Assembly: GCA_965662885.1 (NCBI GenBank)
Contig: CBFIJI010000104.1
Span: 1-7,284, forward strand
Direction: 5' to 3'
Length of the DNA: 7,284 nt
From: CBFIJI01 sp965662885
Lineage (GTDB): Bacteria > Bacteroidota > Bacteroidia > Flavobacteriales > Flavobacteriaceae
Made by a program: the position numbers and the translations under genes. The notes beneath the pieces are model-generated. The model did no database searches and was not told where the DNA came from. It worked only from the letters and a program-made list of their open reading frames with translations. Below are positions 1 to 6,593 of this stretch, one piece after another. Within the stretch, counting starts at the first letter, position 1. Each line of letters starts with the position of its first letter.

Positions 1-463
1 GCGCAGCTGTTAATTGTTTGACCCAAAAAGCAATTTGCCCAGTATGGTAAGAATAATGTTCTACCGCATGCAAAACAAGTCCTAATCCAGTAAGGGTAAA
101 CCCTTGCACTTGATGTTCTTTAATCAATTGATCCGAGTTTGAGTTTTGGATAATTTGTTTGACCGCTTTAACAGTGGTCTTAAAATCGTTTAAAAGAGGG
201 ACTATTTTAAGTCCCTTTTGGGTAGAAAACTCCAAATCACGTTGTCTAAAATCCGGTTGCCCCCCCAGACCAGAAATTATGTACTGTGTTAAGTTCCCTT
301 TTAAGTGAAGTATTTGATTGCCTAAACTATTAGAAACTGCATTGGGAGACTCCCAAAGTTGTGCTTCTGTCACTTTAGAAAAAGCAAGACTAAGCATACG
401 CGTATTTTCATCAATTCTAAACAGCGCATTTTCAATAAATGATTCTGTTACACTGGTTTTCAT
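1..463 (-). CDS. DinB/DUF1572-like putative metalloprotein (3' end cut by window edge)
   Basis: A reading frame open from an ATG at 463 to the left edge encodes 154 visible residues; the C-terminus is missing or nearly reached. It starts MKTSVTESFIENALFRIDEN and has the four-helix-bundle look of DinB/DUF1572 proteins. A 'SLGNQILHLKGNL' helix carries His53, and 'HAVEHYSYHTGQI' carries His132, His136 and His140. In the DinB superfamily one His in helix 2 and an HxxxH in a later helix bind a divalent metal, so His53, His136 and His140 are the likely ligands. Some relatives are thiol-dependent transferases, but the substrate here is unknown. Its ATG overlaps the hisA stop as ATGA, so it is almost certainly co-transcribed and translationally coupled to hisA. 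It sits where hisF is often found in related operons. Family assignment is fairly firm; any role in histidine synthesis is speculation. Confidence 0.8.
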   Translation of the reverse strand, partial: MKTSVTESFIENALFRIDENTRMLSLAFSKVTEAQLWESPNAVSNSLGNQILHLKGNLTQYIISGLGGQPDFRQRDLEFSTQKGLKIVPLLNDFKTTVKAVKQIIQNSNSDQLIKEHQVQGFTLTGLGLVLHAVEHYSYHTGQIAFWVKQLTAA

Positions 464-1191
464 CCGTTGTGATTTAATATATACTGTTCCAATTCTTTTA
501 GGCTAATATAATTTTCATAGATCGCTTTACCAATAATGGTGCCTTCACATCCCAAATCAGCCAACTTAGGCAATTCTTCCATCTTCGAAATTCCCCCAGA
601 GGCAATCAATTGAAGATTCTTAGTGGCCGCCAAAAGGTCTTTGTATAGATCGAAGGCTGGACCTTGAAGCATCCCGTCTTTACTGATGTCTGTACAAATG
701 ACTGACACAATCCCATGTTGTTGATAGTCCCGAACAAAATCGGAAAGTTTGGCCTCAGAAGTTTCTAACCAACCGTTGGTGGCGATTTTCCCCTCATGAA
801 CATCCGCGCCCAAAATAATTTTATTGGAGCCATAGGTATTGATCCATTGTTTAAATTGTTCGGGATCTTTTACGGCAATACTCCCCCCTGTTATTTGGTT
901 GGCCCCACATTCAAAGGCTATTCGAAGGTCATCCTCTGATTTAAGTCCCCCACCAAAATCAATTTTTAAAGAGGTTTTATTGGCGATACGTTCTAAAACA
1001 GCGTGATTGACAATATGTTGGGACTTGGCACCATCTAAGTCAACCAAATGCAGGTGTTTAATCCCGTGGTATTCAAATGCTTTTGCAACTTCTAAGGGGT
1101 TTTCATTATAGGTTTTTTGCGTACTGTAATCCCCTTTTGATAAGCGAACACATTTGCCGTCTATAATGTCAATAGCGGGAATTATTTTCAA
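460..1191 (-). CDS. hisA: HisA: ProFAR isomerase (EC 5.3.1.16), TTG start
   Basis: A cytosolic (beta/alpha)8-barrel enzyme of 243 residues, normal for the family. It performs the Amadori isomerisation of ProFAR to PRFAR, the substrate of HisF/HisH. The N-terminus 'KIIPAIDIIDGKCVRL' supplies catalytic Asp8; the second catalytic acid is Asp130 in 'LGADVHEGK'. Phosphate-binding stretches 'FGGGLKS' (79-85), 'CTDISKDGMLQGP' and 'ASGGISK' are all present, so the enzyme looks intact. The start codon is TTG at 1191-1189: an in-frame TAA lies two codons upstream, and homologues begin at this residue, so no ATG alternative fits. There is no evident Shine-Dalgarno, only an AT-rich leader. The gene is separated from hisH by 374 bp with a candidate promoter of its own, and its TGA overlaps the ATG of the downstream DinB-like gene. 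Confidence 0.97.
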   Translation of the reverse strand: MKIIPAIDIIDGKCVRLSKGDYSTQKTYNENPLEVAKAFEYHGIKHLHLVDLDGAKSQHIVNHAVLERIANKTSLKIDFGGGLKSEDDLRIAFECGANQITGGSIAVKDPEQFKQWINTYGSNKIILGADVHEGKIATNGWLETSEAKLSDFVRDYQQHGIVSVICTDISKDGMLQGPAFDLYKDLLAATKNLQLIASGGISKMEELPKLADLGCEGTIIGKAIYENYISLKELEQYILNHNG

Positions 1192-1240
1192 AAATTATAA
1201 AGATTTAAAAGCGTTTTTATTAAATAGTATATCGGCATTA

Positions 1241-1271
1241 CAAATCTAACCATTAAGAACAATTAAATCAA
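1241..1271 (-). promoter_or_regulatory. Candidate internal promoter for hisA (TTG-N20-TAGATTTG)
   Basis: On the minus strand TTG (1271-1269) is followed 20 nt later by TAGATTTG (1248-1241). This matches the flavobacterial sigma-A pattern of a TTG -33 element, a spacer of about 17-23 nt and a TAnnTTTG -7 element. Transcription would start near 1235-1238, leaving a 5' leader of about 45 nt before the hisA TTG at 1191. It would drive hisA and the DinB-like gene independently of the leader attenuator. The match is exact at every specified base but rests on sequence alone. Confidence 0.5.
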
Positions 1272-1540
1272 CCTCTTATGGAAAAACTGATTCTTTAACG
1301 ATCTCTAATTTTAACTTGTACTGTCTGCACTAAAGACTCAAATACTTCCTTGGTCGTGAAACAAAAGCAAAGGTCTTGGAAAAATACGAGTTGACAGATT
1401 TCAAACCGGAAGATCCCTCTTCTTTAATTTTGGAAGTTAAAATGGTAAATATCCTTTTTATGCATGGTCAAACTCAATTAGGTTTTGCACCCCTCAAAAC
1501 TGAAATATTGAGGAATATTTTTATCAGAAGCGGAAATTAA
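1250..1540 (+). pseudogene. Possible decayed coding fragment, opposite strand, unidentified
   Basis: In one plus-strand frame, codons from 1250 to the TAA at 1538-1540 are broken by a single stop (TAA, 1331-1333). The 68-residue part after that stop has protein-like composition, including 'KAKVLEKYELTDFKPEDP' and 'LILEVKMVNILFMHGQ', but no usable ATG near its beginning; the first Met codon is at 1442. I do not recognise the family. It lies in the gap that splits hisH from hisA and is antisense to the operon, so it could be the tail of a displaced or inserted gene. Equally, it may be a chance open frame: the fragment is short, has no promoter or ribosome site, and the evidence is compositional only. 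Confidence 0.28.
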
Positions 1541-1565
1541 AAAATTCATTCTTTTCAACAGAAAA

Positions 1566-2147
1566 CTAAAAATTCAAAAAATTAGCCAACAGACGGCTGC
1601 CGTCAGAACTGCTTTTTTCAGGGTGAAATTGAACCCCGTAAAAGTTATCTTTCTGAATAGCAACACTAAAAGGATGTCCATAGGTCGCTTGGGCAATGGT
1701 CGCCTCCATTAGCGGAACATAATAACTATGAACCAAATACATATAGCTGTTTTCTTCAATTCCTGAAAACAAGGGCGATTGTAACGTATGGATGTTGTTC
1801 CACCCCATTTGTGGAACTTTTAAAGTATCTGGAAAGCGAAGCACCTTTCCGGGAAGGATTCCTAGACCATCCGTAGCCCCTTCTTCGGTATATTCTAAAA
1901 GTAATTGCATCCCTAAGCAAATTCCTAAAACAGGTTGTTTTAACTGGGGAATCAAACGGTCAAGGCCTGCATTTTTTAGTTTCTTCATTGCACTTTTTGC
2001 TTCCCCTTGTCCCGGAAAGATTACCTTTTCAGCTGCTTGAATGACTTCAATATCAGCAGTTAAGTGCCCCTTCACCCCTAGCCGTTCTAATGCAAACTGC
2101 AAGCTGCGTACATTACCAGCGCCATAATCAATAATCGCTACTTTCAT
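1566..2147 (-). CDS. hisH: HisH: glutaminase subunit of imidazole glycerol phosphate synthase
   Basis: A class I (triad) glutamine amidotransferase of 193 residues. It hydrolyses glutamine and channels ammonia to HisF, which turns PRFAR into IGP and AICAR. The start 'MKVAIIDYGAGNVRSL' is typical. The nucleophile is Cys77 in 'GICLGMQLLLEY', and the rest of the triad is His175 and Glu177 in 'GVQFHPEKSS'. The oxyanion-strand motif reads 'FPGQGEA' (44-50) where PGVG is more common in HisH; probably a benign variant. The ATG at 2147 lies only 4 nt after the hisB TAA (2154-2152), so the two are likely translated together. The stop is TAG at 1568-1566. The HisF partner is not in the window. Confidence 0.97.
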   Translation of the reverse strand: MKVAIIDYGAGNVRSLQFALERLGVKGHLTADIEVIQAAEKVIFPGQGEAKSAMKKLKNAGLDRLIPQLKQPVLGICLGMQLLLEYTEEGATDGLGILPGKVLRFPDTLKVPQMGWNNIHTLQSPLFSGIEENSYMYLVHSYYVPLMEATIAQATYGHPFSVAIQKDNFYGVQFHPEKSSSDGSRLLANFLNF

Positions 2148-2151
2148 TTGT

Positions 2152-3282
2152 TTATAAGGTGCCTTTGGTGGAGGGTAAAATCATTTTTTCAGGATCGCGT
2201 TTTACAGCTACTTTAAGAGCTTTTGCAAAGGCTTTAAAGATGGCTTCAATTTTATGATGCTCGTTGGTGCCTTCCGCTTTAATATTTAGATTGGCCTTTG
2301 CTCCATCGGAAAAGGATTTAAAAAAATGAAAAAACATTTCTGTCGGCATTTGACCAATCATTTCTCGTTTAAATTCAGCCTCCCAAACCAACCAGTTACG
2401 CCCCCCAAAGTCTAAGGCAACCTGTGCCAAACAATCATCCATGGGTAAACAAAAACCATAGCGTTCAATACCTAACTTATTCCCCAAGGCTTTGGCAAAA
2501 GCTTCCCCCAAAACAATGGCCGTATCTTCAATGGTATGATGTTCATCCACCTCGAGATCACCTTTAACCTGTAGTTTGATGTCCATAGCTCCATGTCGTG
2601 CAATTTGATCCAACATATGATCAAAGAATGAAAGACCAGTACTGATAGTACTTTTTCCTGTACCATCAAGGTTTAATTCTAGGTGAATATCGGTCTCCTT
2701 AGTGGTTCGTTTTTCAATGACCACACGTTCTTGTAATTTTAAATAATTATAAATCTGTTCCCAATCTGTAGTGGTGCAGGCGATATCCTCATTCGTTTGA
2801 GAGCTTCTCAATTCTTCCGCACCTAAGCCACTGTCATTATTTATAAAAATACCTTTACAACCCAAATTAGTAGCCAACTCCATATCGGTAAGTCGATCCC
2901 CAATAACAAAAGAATGCGGAATATCGTAAGCAACATTATTGAGGTATTCTAGCAATAAACCGGTTCTGGGTTTCCGTGTAGGGGCGTTATCTTTAGGAAA
3001 ACTACGATCAATATGAACTGCTTTAAAATGAATATCTTCCTGTTTAAATGCAGTAATTAACTTTTGGTGGGTCGGCCAAAAATCATCCTCTGGAAATGAG
3101 GAGGTCCCCAACCCATCTTGATTGGTAACCATCACCAATTCATAATCCAATTCCTTTTGAATTTTTCCTAAATAAGTGAATACTTTGGGGTAAAACACTA
3201 ATTTTTCTAAGGCGTCTAACTGATAATCGTCCGGCTCTAAGGCCAAAGTTCCGTCACGATCAATAAAGAGGATTTTTTTCAT
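2152..3282 (-). CDS. hisB: HisB: bifunctional histidinol-phosphatase / IGP dehydratase
   Basis: A two-domain fusion of 376 residues catalysing the sixth and eighth steps of the pathway. The N-terminal HAD phosphatase (about 1-170) has the DxD nucleophile motif 'FIDRDGT' (Asp8, Asp10), motif II 'VTNQDG' (Thr53), the Lys of 'TRKP' (Lys104) and motif IV 'GDRLTDME' (Asp129, Asp133). The C-terminal IGP dehydratase (about 187-376) has 'FFDHMLDQIARHG' (219-231), 'DEHHTIED' (247-254) and 'EHHKIEAIFKAFAKAL' (341-356), whose His and Glu residues bind Mn. The loop that in E. coli HisB carries Cys/His zinc ligands here reads 'HIDRSFPKDNAPTRKP' with no Cys, which I recall as usual in Bacteroidota. The start overlaps the hisC stop as ATGA; hisH follows after 4 nt. 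Confidence 0.97.
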   Translation of the reverse strand: MKKILFIDRDGTLALEPDDYQLDALEKLVFYPKVFTYLGKIQKELDYELVMVTNQDGLGTSSFPEDDFWPTHQKLITAFKQEDIHFKAVHIDRSFPKDNAPTRKPRTGLLLEYLNNVAYDIPHSFVIGDRLTDMELATNLGCKGIFINNDSGLGAEELRSSQTNEDIACTTTDWEQIYNYLKLQERVVIEKRTTKETDIHLELNLDGTGKSTISTGLSFFDHMLDQIARHGAMDIKLQVKGDLEVDEHHTIEDTAIVLGEAFAKALGNKLGIERYGFCLPMDDCLAQVALDFGGRNWLVWEAEFKREMIGQMPTEMFFHFFKSFSDGAKANLNIKAEGTNEHHKIEAIFKAFAKALKVAVKRDPEKMILPSTKGTL

Positions 3283-4331
3283 TTTTTATCCATTTGTTCA
3301 AGAGCACGAATCAAGAGGGAAGTTTCCTCTACCGTTCCTATTGTTATTCTTAATGTATTTTCACACAATACTTGTTTGGAAGGATTGCGAACAATAAATC
3401 CATGTTCTACCAATTCGGCATAGCGTTGACTGCTATTGTCCACCCGAACCAAAATAAAATTGGCGTCCGATGGAAATATTTTTTTTATAAATGAGATCGT
3501 TTTTAAAGCAGTGATTAGACGTTCCTTTTGTTGAAGTATTTTTTTGACTTGATCAGCCACCACGGTTTGATTGCCTAAACGATTCATCACGGCTTTTTGG
3601 GTAAGGACATTGAGGTTGTAGGGGGCTTTGATTTTATTCATAACTGCTATAATCATGGGGTGAGCAAAGGTCATCCCAAAACGAATTCCCGCCATTCCTT
3701 GTGCCTTTGAAAAGGTCTGACACACCACGAGGTTTGGATATTTTTCTAACCAACTTAGGTAGCTGGGTTGTTGTGAAAACTCAAAGTAAGCTTCATCAAT
3801 TACCAAAATCCCATTAAACGATTTAGCAAGTTGCTCTAAATCTTTTTTAGAAAAATGATTACCACTAGGATTATTGGGCGTCGGGATAAAGAGTATTTTT
3901 GAATGTTTATTGGCTTGCGCTAAAATATTTGGGACATTTAACTGAAATTCAGCGGTTAAGGGAACTTCCACTACAGCTACCCCGAATATTTTTGCAGCAA
4001 CTGCATACATTCCAAAAGTGGGTGGAACAATCAGAATATGATCCTTTCCGGGTTCACAAAAGGCCAACACAAGTTGTGAAATGAGTTCGTCACTACCGTT
4101 AGAAAGATGAATATTTTCTGGGAGTATTTCCTTAAAAACGGCTAACTGTTTTTTAAGTTCGGTTTGCATGGGGTCTGGATAGCGATTGACACTGGTCGGA
4201 TATGGATTTTCATTGGCATCCAACAATATCAATTTTCGACCGTCATTCACAAACTCCTCCCGAGCCGACTGGTAGGGTTGTAAGTCTTGGATCACTTTTC
4301 TAATGAGTTTTTCTACTTTGGATAGCTGCAT
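3279..4331 (-). CDS. hisC: HisC: histidinol-phosphate aminotransferase
   Basis: A PLP-dependent fold-type I aminotransferase of 350 residues, usual length. It converts imidazole acetol phosphate to L-histidinol phosphate with glutamate as amino donor. The N-terminal segment 'LLDANENPYP' is typical of HisC. PLP contacts include Asn154 in 'TPNNPSG', Asp179 and Tyr182 in 'VIDEAYFEF', and the Schiff-base Lys209 in 'QTFSKAQGMAGIRFG'. Arg217 in the same motif and Arg328 or so near the C-terminal 'LRITIG' are the expected phosphate/carboxylate contacts. The ATG at 4331 shares one base with the hisD TAA (TAATG), and the TGA overlaps the hisB start (ATGA), so translation is likely coupled in both directions. 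Nothing unusual was seen. Confidence 0.97.
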   Translation of the reverse strand: MQLSKVEKLIRKVIQDLQPYQSAREEFVNDGRKLILLDANENPYPTSVNRYPDPMQTELKKQLAVFKEILPENIHLSNGSDELISQLVLAFCEPGKDHILIVPPTFGMYAVAAKIFGVAVVEVPLTAEFQLNVPNILAQANKHSKILFIPTPNNPSGNHFSKKDLEQLAKSFNGILVIDEAYFEFSQQPSYLSWLEKYPNLVVCQTFSKAQGMAGIRFGMTFAHPMIIAVMNKIKAPYNLNVLTQKAVMNRLGNQTVVADQVKKILQQKERLITALKTISFIKKIFPSDANFILVRVDNSSQRYAELVEHGFIVRNPSKQVLCENTLRITIGTVEETSLLIRALEQMDKK

Positions 4332-5614
4332 TATTTTAAATCATTTAATCGGTACGTTATTGCATTTTTATGAGCTTCTAAACCTTCTGCAGCGGCCATT
4401 AATTCAATGGCTGGACCAATGTTTTGAATGCCTTTGGCCGTGATTTTTTGAAAGGTAATCGCTTTGGTGAAACTATCTAAATTCACCCCACTATATTGTT
4501 GTGCATACCCGTTGGTGGGAAGGGTGTGATTGGTTCCAGAGGCATAATCTCCAGCACTTTCAGGGGTGTAATTTCCGATAAATACCGAACCTGCACTAGT
4601 AACACCCTCCACATATTGGGATTCGTTTTCCATACAGATAATATAGTGTTCTGGAGCATAAAGATTGATAAAAGCAATCGCTTCCGCATCTGTATTAACG
4701 AGTATTATTTTAGAGTTTTTAAGAGCCTTTTCAGCAATGGCTTTTCTAGGTAAACGTTCTATTTGTCTTTGAATAGCTTCTTGAACAGCTAAAATTAGTG
4801 GTGGATGAGTAGTAACCAAAAGGACTTGACTGTCGGTACCGTGTTCTGCCTGTGACAGCAAATCAGCAGCAACAAAATTTGCATTCGCCGAAGCGTCAGC
4901 AACTACCAAAAGTTCACTAGGTCCAGCCGGAAGGTCGATAGCAACATGATGACGTGTGGCCATTTGTTTTGCCACATTAACATATTGATTTCCAGGGCCA
5001 AAAATTTTAAAGACCTTAGGAAGAGTCTCCGTTCCAAAAGTCATTCCAGCAATGGCTTGAATGCCTCCCACTTTAAATATTTTTGAGACCCCACAGAGCA
5101 AGGCCGTGTAGAGGATTACCTCTGGTACTTTGCCTTCTTTGTTGGGAGGCGTGCATAAGACAATTTCTTGACAACCCGCCAATACTGCTGGAACAGCTAA
5201 CATTAGTAGGGTAGAAAATAATGGTGCTGTTCCTCCCGGGATATAAAGTCCAACCCGTTCAATAGGTCGCTTTTCTTGCCAGCAATCAACTCCTTCTTGG
5301 GTAGTAACACGGACAGTTGATGTTCGTTGTGCTTTATGAAACGTTTCTATATTTTCCTTGGCCATTTTAATGGCTTCTTTTAAGGCTTTAGGAACCTTGT
5401 TGTCAGCTGCTTTAATTTCTGATTCGGATACCCGCATATCGGATAAACGCAATTGATCAAACTGTTCGGTATAATTAAATATAGCTCGATCGCCTTCGGT
5501 TTTGACTGCTTTAAATATCTTTTGAACCAGCGGTTCTAAATCGGCATAGGAAGCGGTTGGACGTTGTGTTAATGAGGCCCATTCCTCAAGTTTAGGATAT
5601 GAATATACTGTCAT
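4331..5614 (-). CDS. hisD: HisD: histidinol dehydrogenase
   Basis: A zinc enzyme of 427 residues, the normal full length. It oxidises L-histidinol to L-histidine in two NAD-dependent steps, the end of the pathway. By alignment from memory with E. coli HisD, the zinc ligands are Gln255 and His258 in 'LLSQAEHGTDSQ', Asp356 in 'ESAGDYASGTNH' and His415 in 'GLEAHKNAI'; the catalytic pair is Glu322-His323 in 'YAPEHY'. The NAD-binding stretch includes 'GLYIPGGTAPLFST' (122-135) and 'KIFGPGNQYV' (203-212). All key residues are present. The ATG shares one base with the hisG TAA (TAATG), and its own TAA overlaps the hisC ATG in the same way, a tight coupling repeated at both ends. Confidence 0.98.
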   Translation of the reverse strand: MTVYSYPKLEEWASLTQRPTASYADLEPLVQKIFKAVKTEGDRAIFNYTEQFDQLRLSDMRVSESEIKAADNKVPKALKEAIKMAKENIETFHKAQRTSTVRVTTQEGVDCWQEKRPIERVGLYIPGGTAPLFSTLLMLAVPAVLAGCQEIVLCTPPNKEGKVPEVILYTALLCGVSKIFKVGGIQAIAGMTFGTETLPKVFKIFGPGNQYVNVAKQMATRHHVAIDLPAGPSELLVVADASANANFVAADLLSQAEHGTDSQVLLVTTHPPLILAVQEAIQRQIERLPRKAIAEKALKNSKIILVNTDAEAIAFINLYAPEHYIICMENESQYVEGVTSAGSVFIGNYTPESAGDYASGTNHTLPTNGYAQQYSGVNLDSFTKAITFQKITAKGIQNIGPAIELMAAAEGLEAHKNAITYRLNDLK

Positions 5615-6468
5615 TAGAGTACCATTTTTTCAATTGGACAAACCAAAATATCTTCAGCTCCAGCAGCTTTTAATTGATCAATAACATCCCAAAAAGCTTG
5701 TTCATTGATTACGGAATGAATGGAACTCCAACCCTCACGAGCCAATGGAAGTACTGTAGGACTATTTAAAACTGGGAGAATAGCGCTAATGGCTGTAATT
5801 TTATCATTAGGTGTATTGAGTAAAATATATTTCGAGGACTTTGCACGAGTAACTGCAGAAATCCGGAACAGTATCGTATCAATAATGGCCTGTTTTTCTG
5901 AAGTTATATTCGGGGCTTGTACCAATACTGCTTCCGATGTGGCAATTTGAATGACCTCTTTTAAATTATTTTTAAAAAGGGTACTTCCACTGGAAACAAT
6001 ATCACAAATGGCATCTGCTAAACCAATATTAGGAGCGATTTCAACAGATCCGTTAATAATATGCAAGTCCGCAGTAATGCCTTCCTTTTTTAAATATTGC
6101 TCAACAGTTGCTGGGTAAGAAGTGGCAATACGTTTTCCTTGTAAGTCAGCAATTCCTTTAAACGGAACACCTTTTGGAACAGCAATGGAAACCCGACATT
6201 TTGAAAAACCTAGAGGTTGAATAATTTTTAACTGTTCCCCTTTTTCAACAACAAGATTTTCTCCAATAATAGCAATATCCACTACTCCATCACGAAGGTA
6301 TTGCGGAATGTCTCCATTACGAAGGTATAATACTTCTAAAGGGAAATTTCGGGCGGTTGCTTTTAATTGATCTTTTCCATTTTCAATGGAGATTCCACAG
6401 TTCTTTAACAAACGAAGAGAGTCTTCATTTAGGCGACCTGATTTCTGAATGGCAATCTTTAATTTCAT
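5614..6468 (-). CDS. hisG: HisG: ATP phosphoribosyltransferase, long (allosteric) form
   Basis: The committed first step: ATP plus PRPP gives N1-phosphoribosyl-ATP. From the ATG at 6468 the protein is 284 residues, typical of the long, HisZ-independent form. The start 'MKLKIAIQKSGRLNEDSL' matches family N-termini. The PRPP loop is 'DAICDIVSSGSTL' (152-164), and a pyrophosphate-site stretch 'LYLRNGDIPQYLRDGVVDI' lies at 47-65. The C-terminal HisG_C (ACT-like) domain, about 210-284, contains 'LPLAREGWSSIHSVI' and ends 'EDILVCPIEKMVL'. This domain binds histidine for feedback inhibition in long-form enzymes. The frame is open further upstream to a TTG at 6504, but that extension runs through the terminator hairpin and does not resemble HisG, so I chose ATG 6468. 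The TAA overlaps the hisD ATG (TAATG). Confidence 0.97.
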   Translation of the reverse strand: MKLKIAIQKSGRLNEDSLRLLKNCGISIENGKDQLKATARNFPLEVLYLRNGDIPQYLRDGVVDIAIIGENLVVEKGEQLKIIQPLGFSKCRVSIAVPKGVPFKGIADLQGKRIATSYPATVEQYLKKEGITADLHIINGSVEIAPNIGLADAICDIVSSGSTLFKNNLKEVIQIATSEAVLVQAPNITSEKQAIIDTILFRISAVTRAKSSKYILLNTPNDKITAISAILPVLNSPTVLPLAREGWSSIHSVINEQAFWDVIDQLKAAGAEDILVCPIEKMVL

Positions 6469-6479
6469 TTTTATCGAAT

Positions 6480-6511
6480 AAAAAAACCCGTTTGAGCAGC
6501 TCAAACGGGTT
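6480..6511 (-). terminator. his attenuator: intrinsic terminator hairpin just before hisG
   Basis: On the minus strand AACCCGTTTGAGC (6511-6499) is followed, across a 1-base centre, by its perfect complement GCTCAAACGGGTT (6497-6485). That folds as a 12-bp stem with a 3-nt loop, then a run of seven T (6486-6480, the first two in the stem). This is a textbook Rho-independent terminator. It lies between the His-rich leader peptide and hisG, with only 11 nt between the T-run and the hisG ATG. A terminator placed ahead of the first structural gene implies conditional termination (attenuation) rather than the end of a transcript, though it could also stop read-through from the upstream SPFH gene. 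Confidence 0.92.
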
Positions 6512-6550
6512 ATATTGTTAGTACATATACCAATATCACCGCGATTGAGC
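6499..6550 (-). promoter_or_regulatory. Candidate antiterminator pairing of the his leader
   Basis: Segment GCTCAATCGCGGT (6550-6538), covering the last leader-peptide codons and the first base of its stop, can pair with ACCCGTTTGAGC (6510-6499), the 5' arm of the terminator. The pairing gives 6 bp, one U-U mismatch, 2 bp, a bulged C and 3 bp (11 pairs). It would exclude the terminator stem. A ribosome stalled at the His codons (6577-6560) would leave this segment mostly free; a ribosome reaching the stop would cover it. The position and logic match classical his attenuation. The pairing was worked out by hand, without folding energies. Confidence 0.65.
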
Positions 6551-6574
6551 GAAGTTTAAATGATGGCTATGTAC
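6521..6574 (-). promoter_or_regulatory. Candidate leader hairpin spanning the His codons (anti-antiterminator)
   Basis: GTACATA (6574-6568) and TATGTAC (6527-6521) are perfect complements. The stem may extend through GCCA (6567-6564) with TGGT (6532-6529) across a one-base bulge. The 5' arm covers leader codons 6-9. This stem would enclose the antiterminator segment 6550-6538 in its loop and so disfavour its pairing with the terminator arm. That is the role of the 1:2 pause hairpin in enteric his and trp leaders. It is a by-eye fold of modest strength. Confidence 0.45.
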
Positions 6575-6589
6575 GTGTTTTACAAACAT
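6536..6589 (-). CDS. hisL: His-rich leader peptide of the his operon (17 aa)
   Basis: ATG at 6589 to TGA at 6538-6536 encodes MFVKHVHSHHLNFAQSR. Histidine occupies positions 5, 7, 9 and 10: four of six consecutive codons (CAC, CAT, CAT, CAT). For a 17-codon frame immediately ahead of a hisG attenuator this is far from chance. The peptide presumably has no function of its own: translation through the His codons senses charged tRNA-His, and a stall under histidine shortage would favour antitermination. The stop codon sits 24 nt before the terminator stem. The start lies only about 5 nt downstream of a TATATTTG promoter element, so the message may be nearly leaderless. The symbol follows enteric usage for the role, not for sequence homology. 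Confidence 0.88.
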   Translation of the reverse strand: MFVKHVHSHHLNFAQSR

Positions 6590-6593
6590 GCTG

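Larger units (their letters stand above)
1192..1565. other. 374-bp gap between hisH and hisA inside the operon
   Basis: This is the only sizeable break in an otherwise overlapping operon. It contains a minus-strand promoter candidate for hisA (1241-1271) and a plus-strand frame that resembles decayed coding sequence (about 1250-1540), both entered separately. No tRNA-like fold, terminal inverted repeat or direct repeat bounding the gap was seen by eye. A short hairpin, cctcaa/ttgagg (1492-1497 with 1508-1513, 10-nt loop), is too weak to call. The layout suggests an insertion or replacement event between two formerly adjacent genes, which is inference. Confidence 0.7.

Noticed and set aside
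1424..1465. 13-codon minus-strand frame MHKKDIYHFNFQN upstream of hisA, considered as a second His leader peptide
   Set aside because: Only two scattered His codons, no following terminator hairpin before hisA, and it lies upstream of the candidate hisA promoter.
1492..1523. Hairpin cctcaa/ttgagg followed by a T-rich stretch, as a plus-strand terminator
   Set aside because: A six-pair stem with a 10-nt loop and an interrupted T-run is too weak, and no supported plus-strand gene needs it.
1478..1549. 23-codon minus-strand frame just after hisH
   Set aside because: Short, with no ribosome site or recognisable motif, and easily expected by chance in AT-rich DNA.
4496..4753. 85-codon plus-strand open frame inside hisD
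   Set aside because: A shadow of the well-conserved hisD sequence, with no start signal and no recognisable features.
6469..6504. Upstream extension of hisG to a TTG at 6504 (12 extra residues)
   Set aside because: The extension is encoded by the terminator stem and T-tract, does not resemble HisG N-termini, and the ATG at 6468 gives the expected family start and length.
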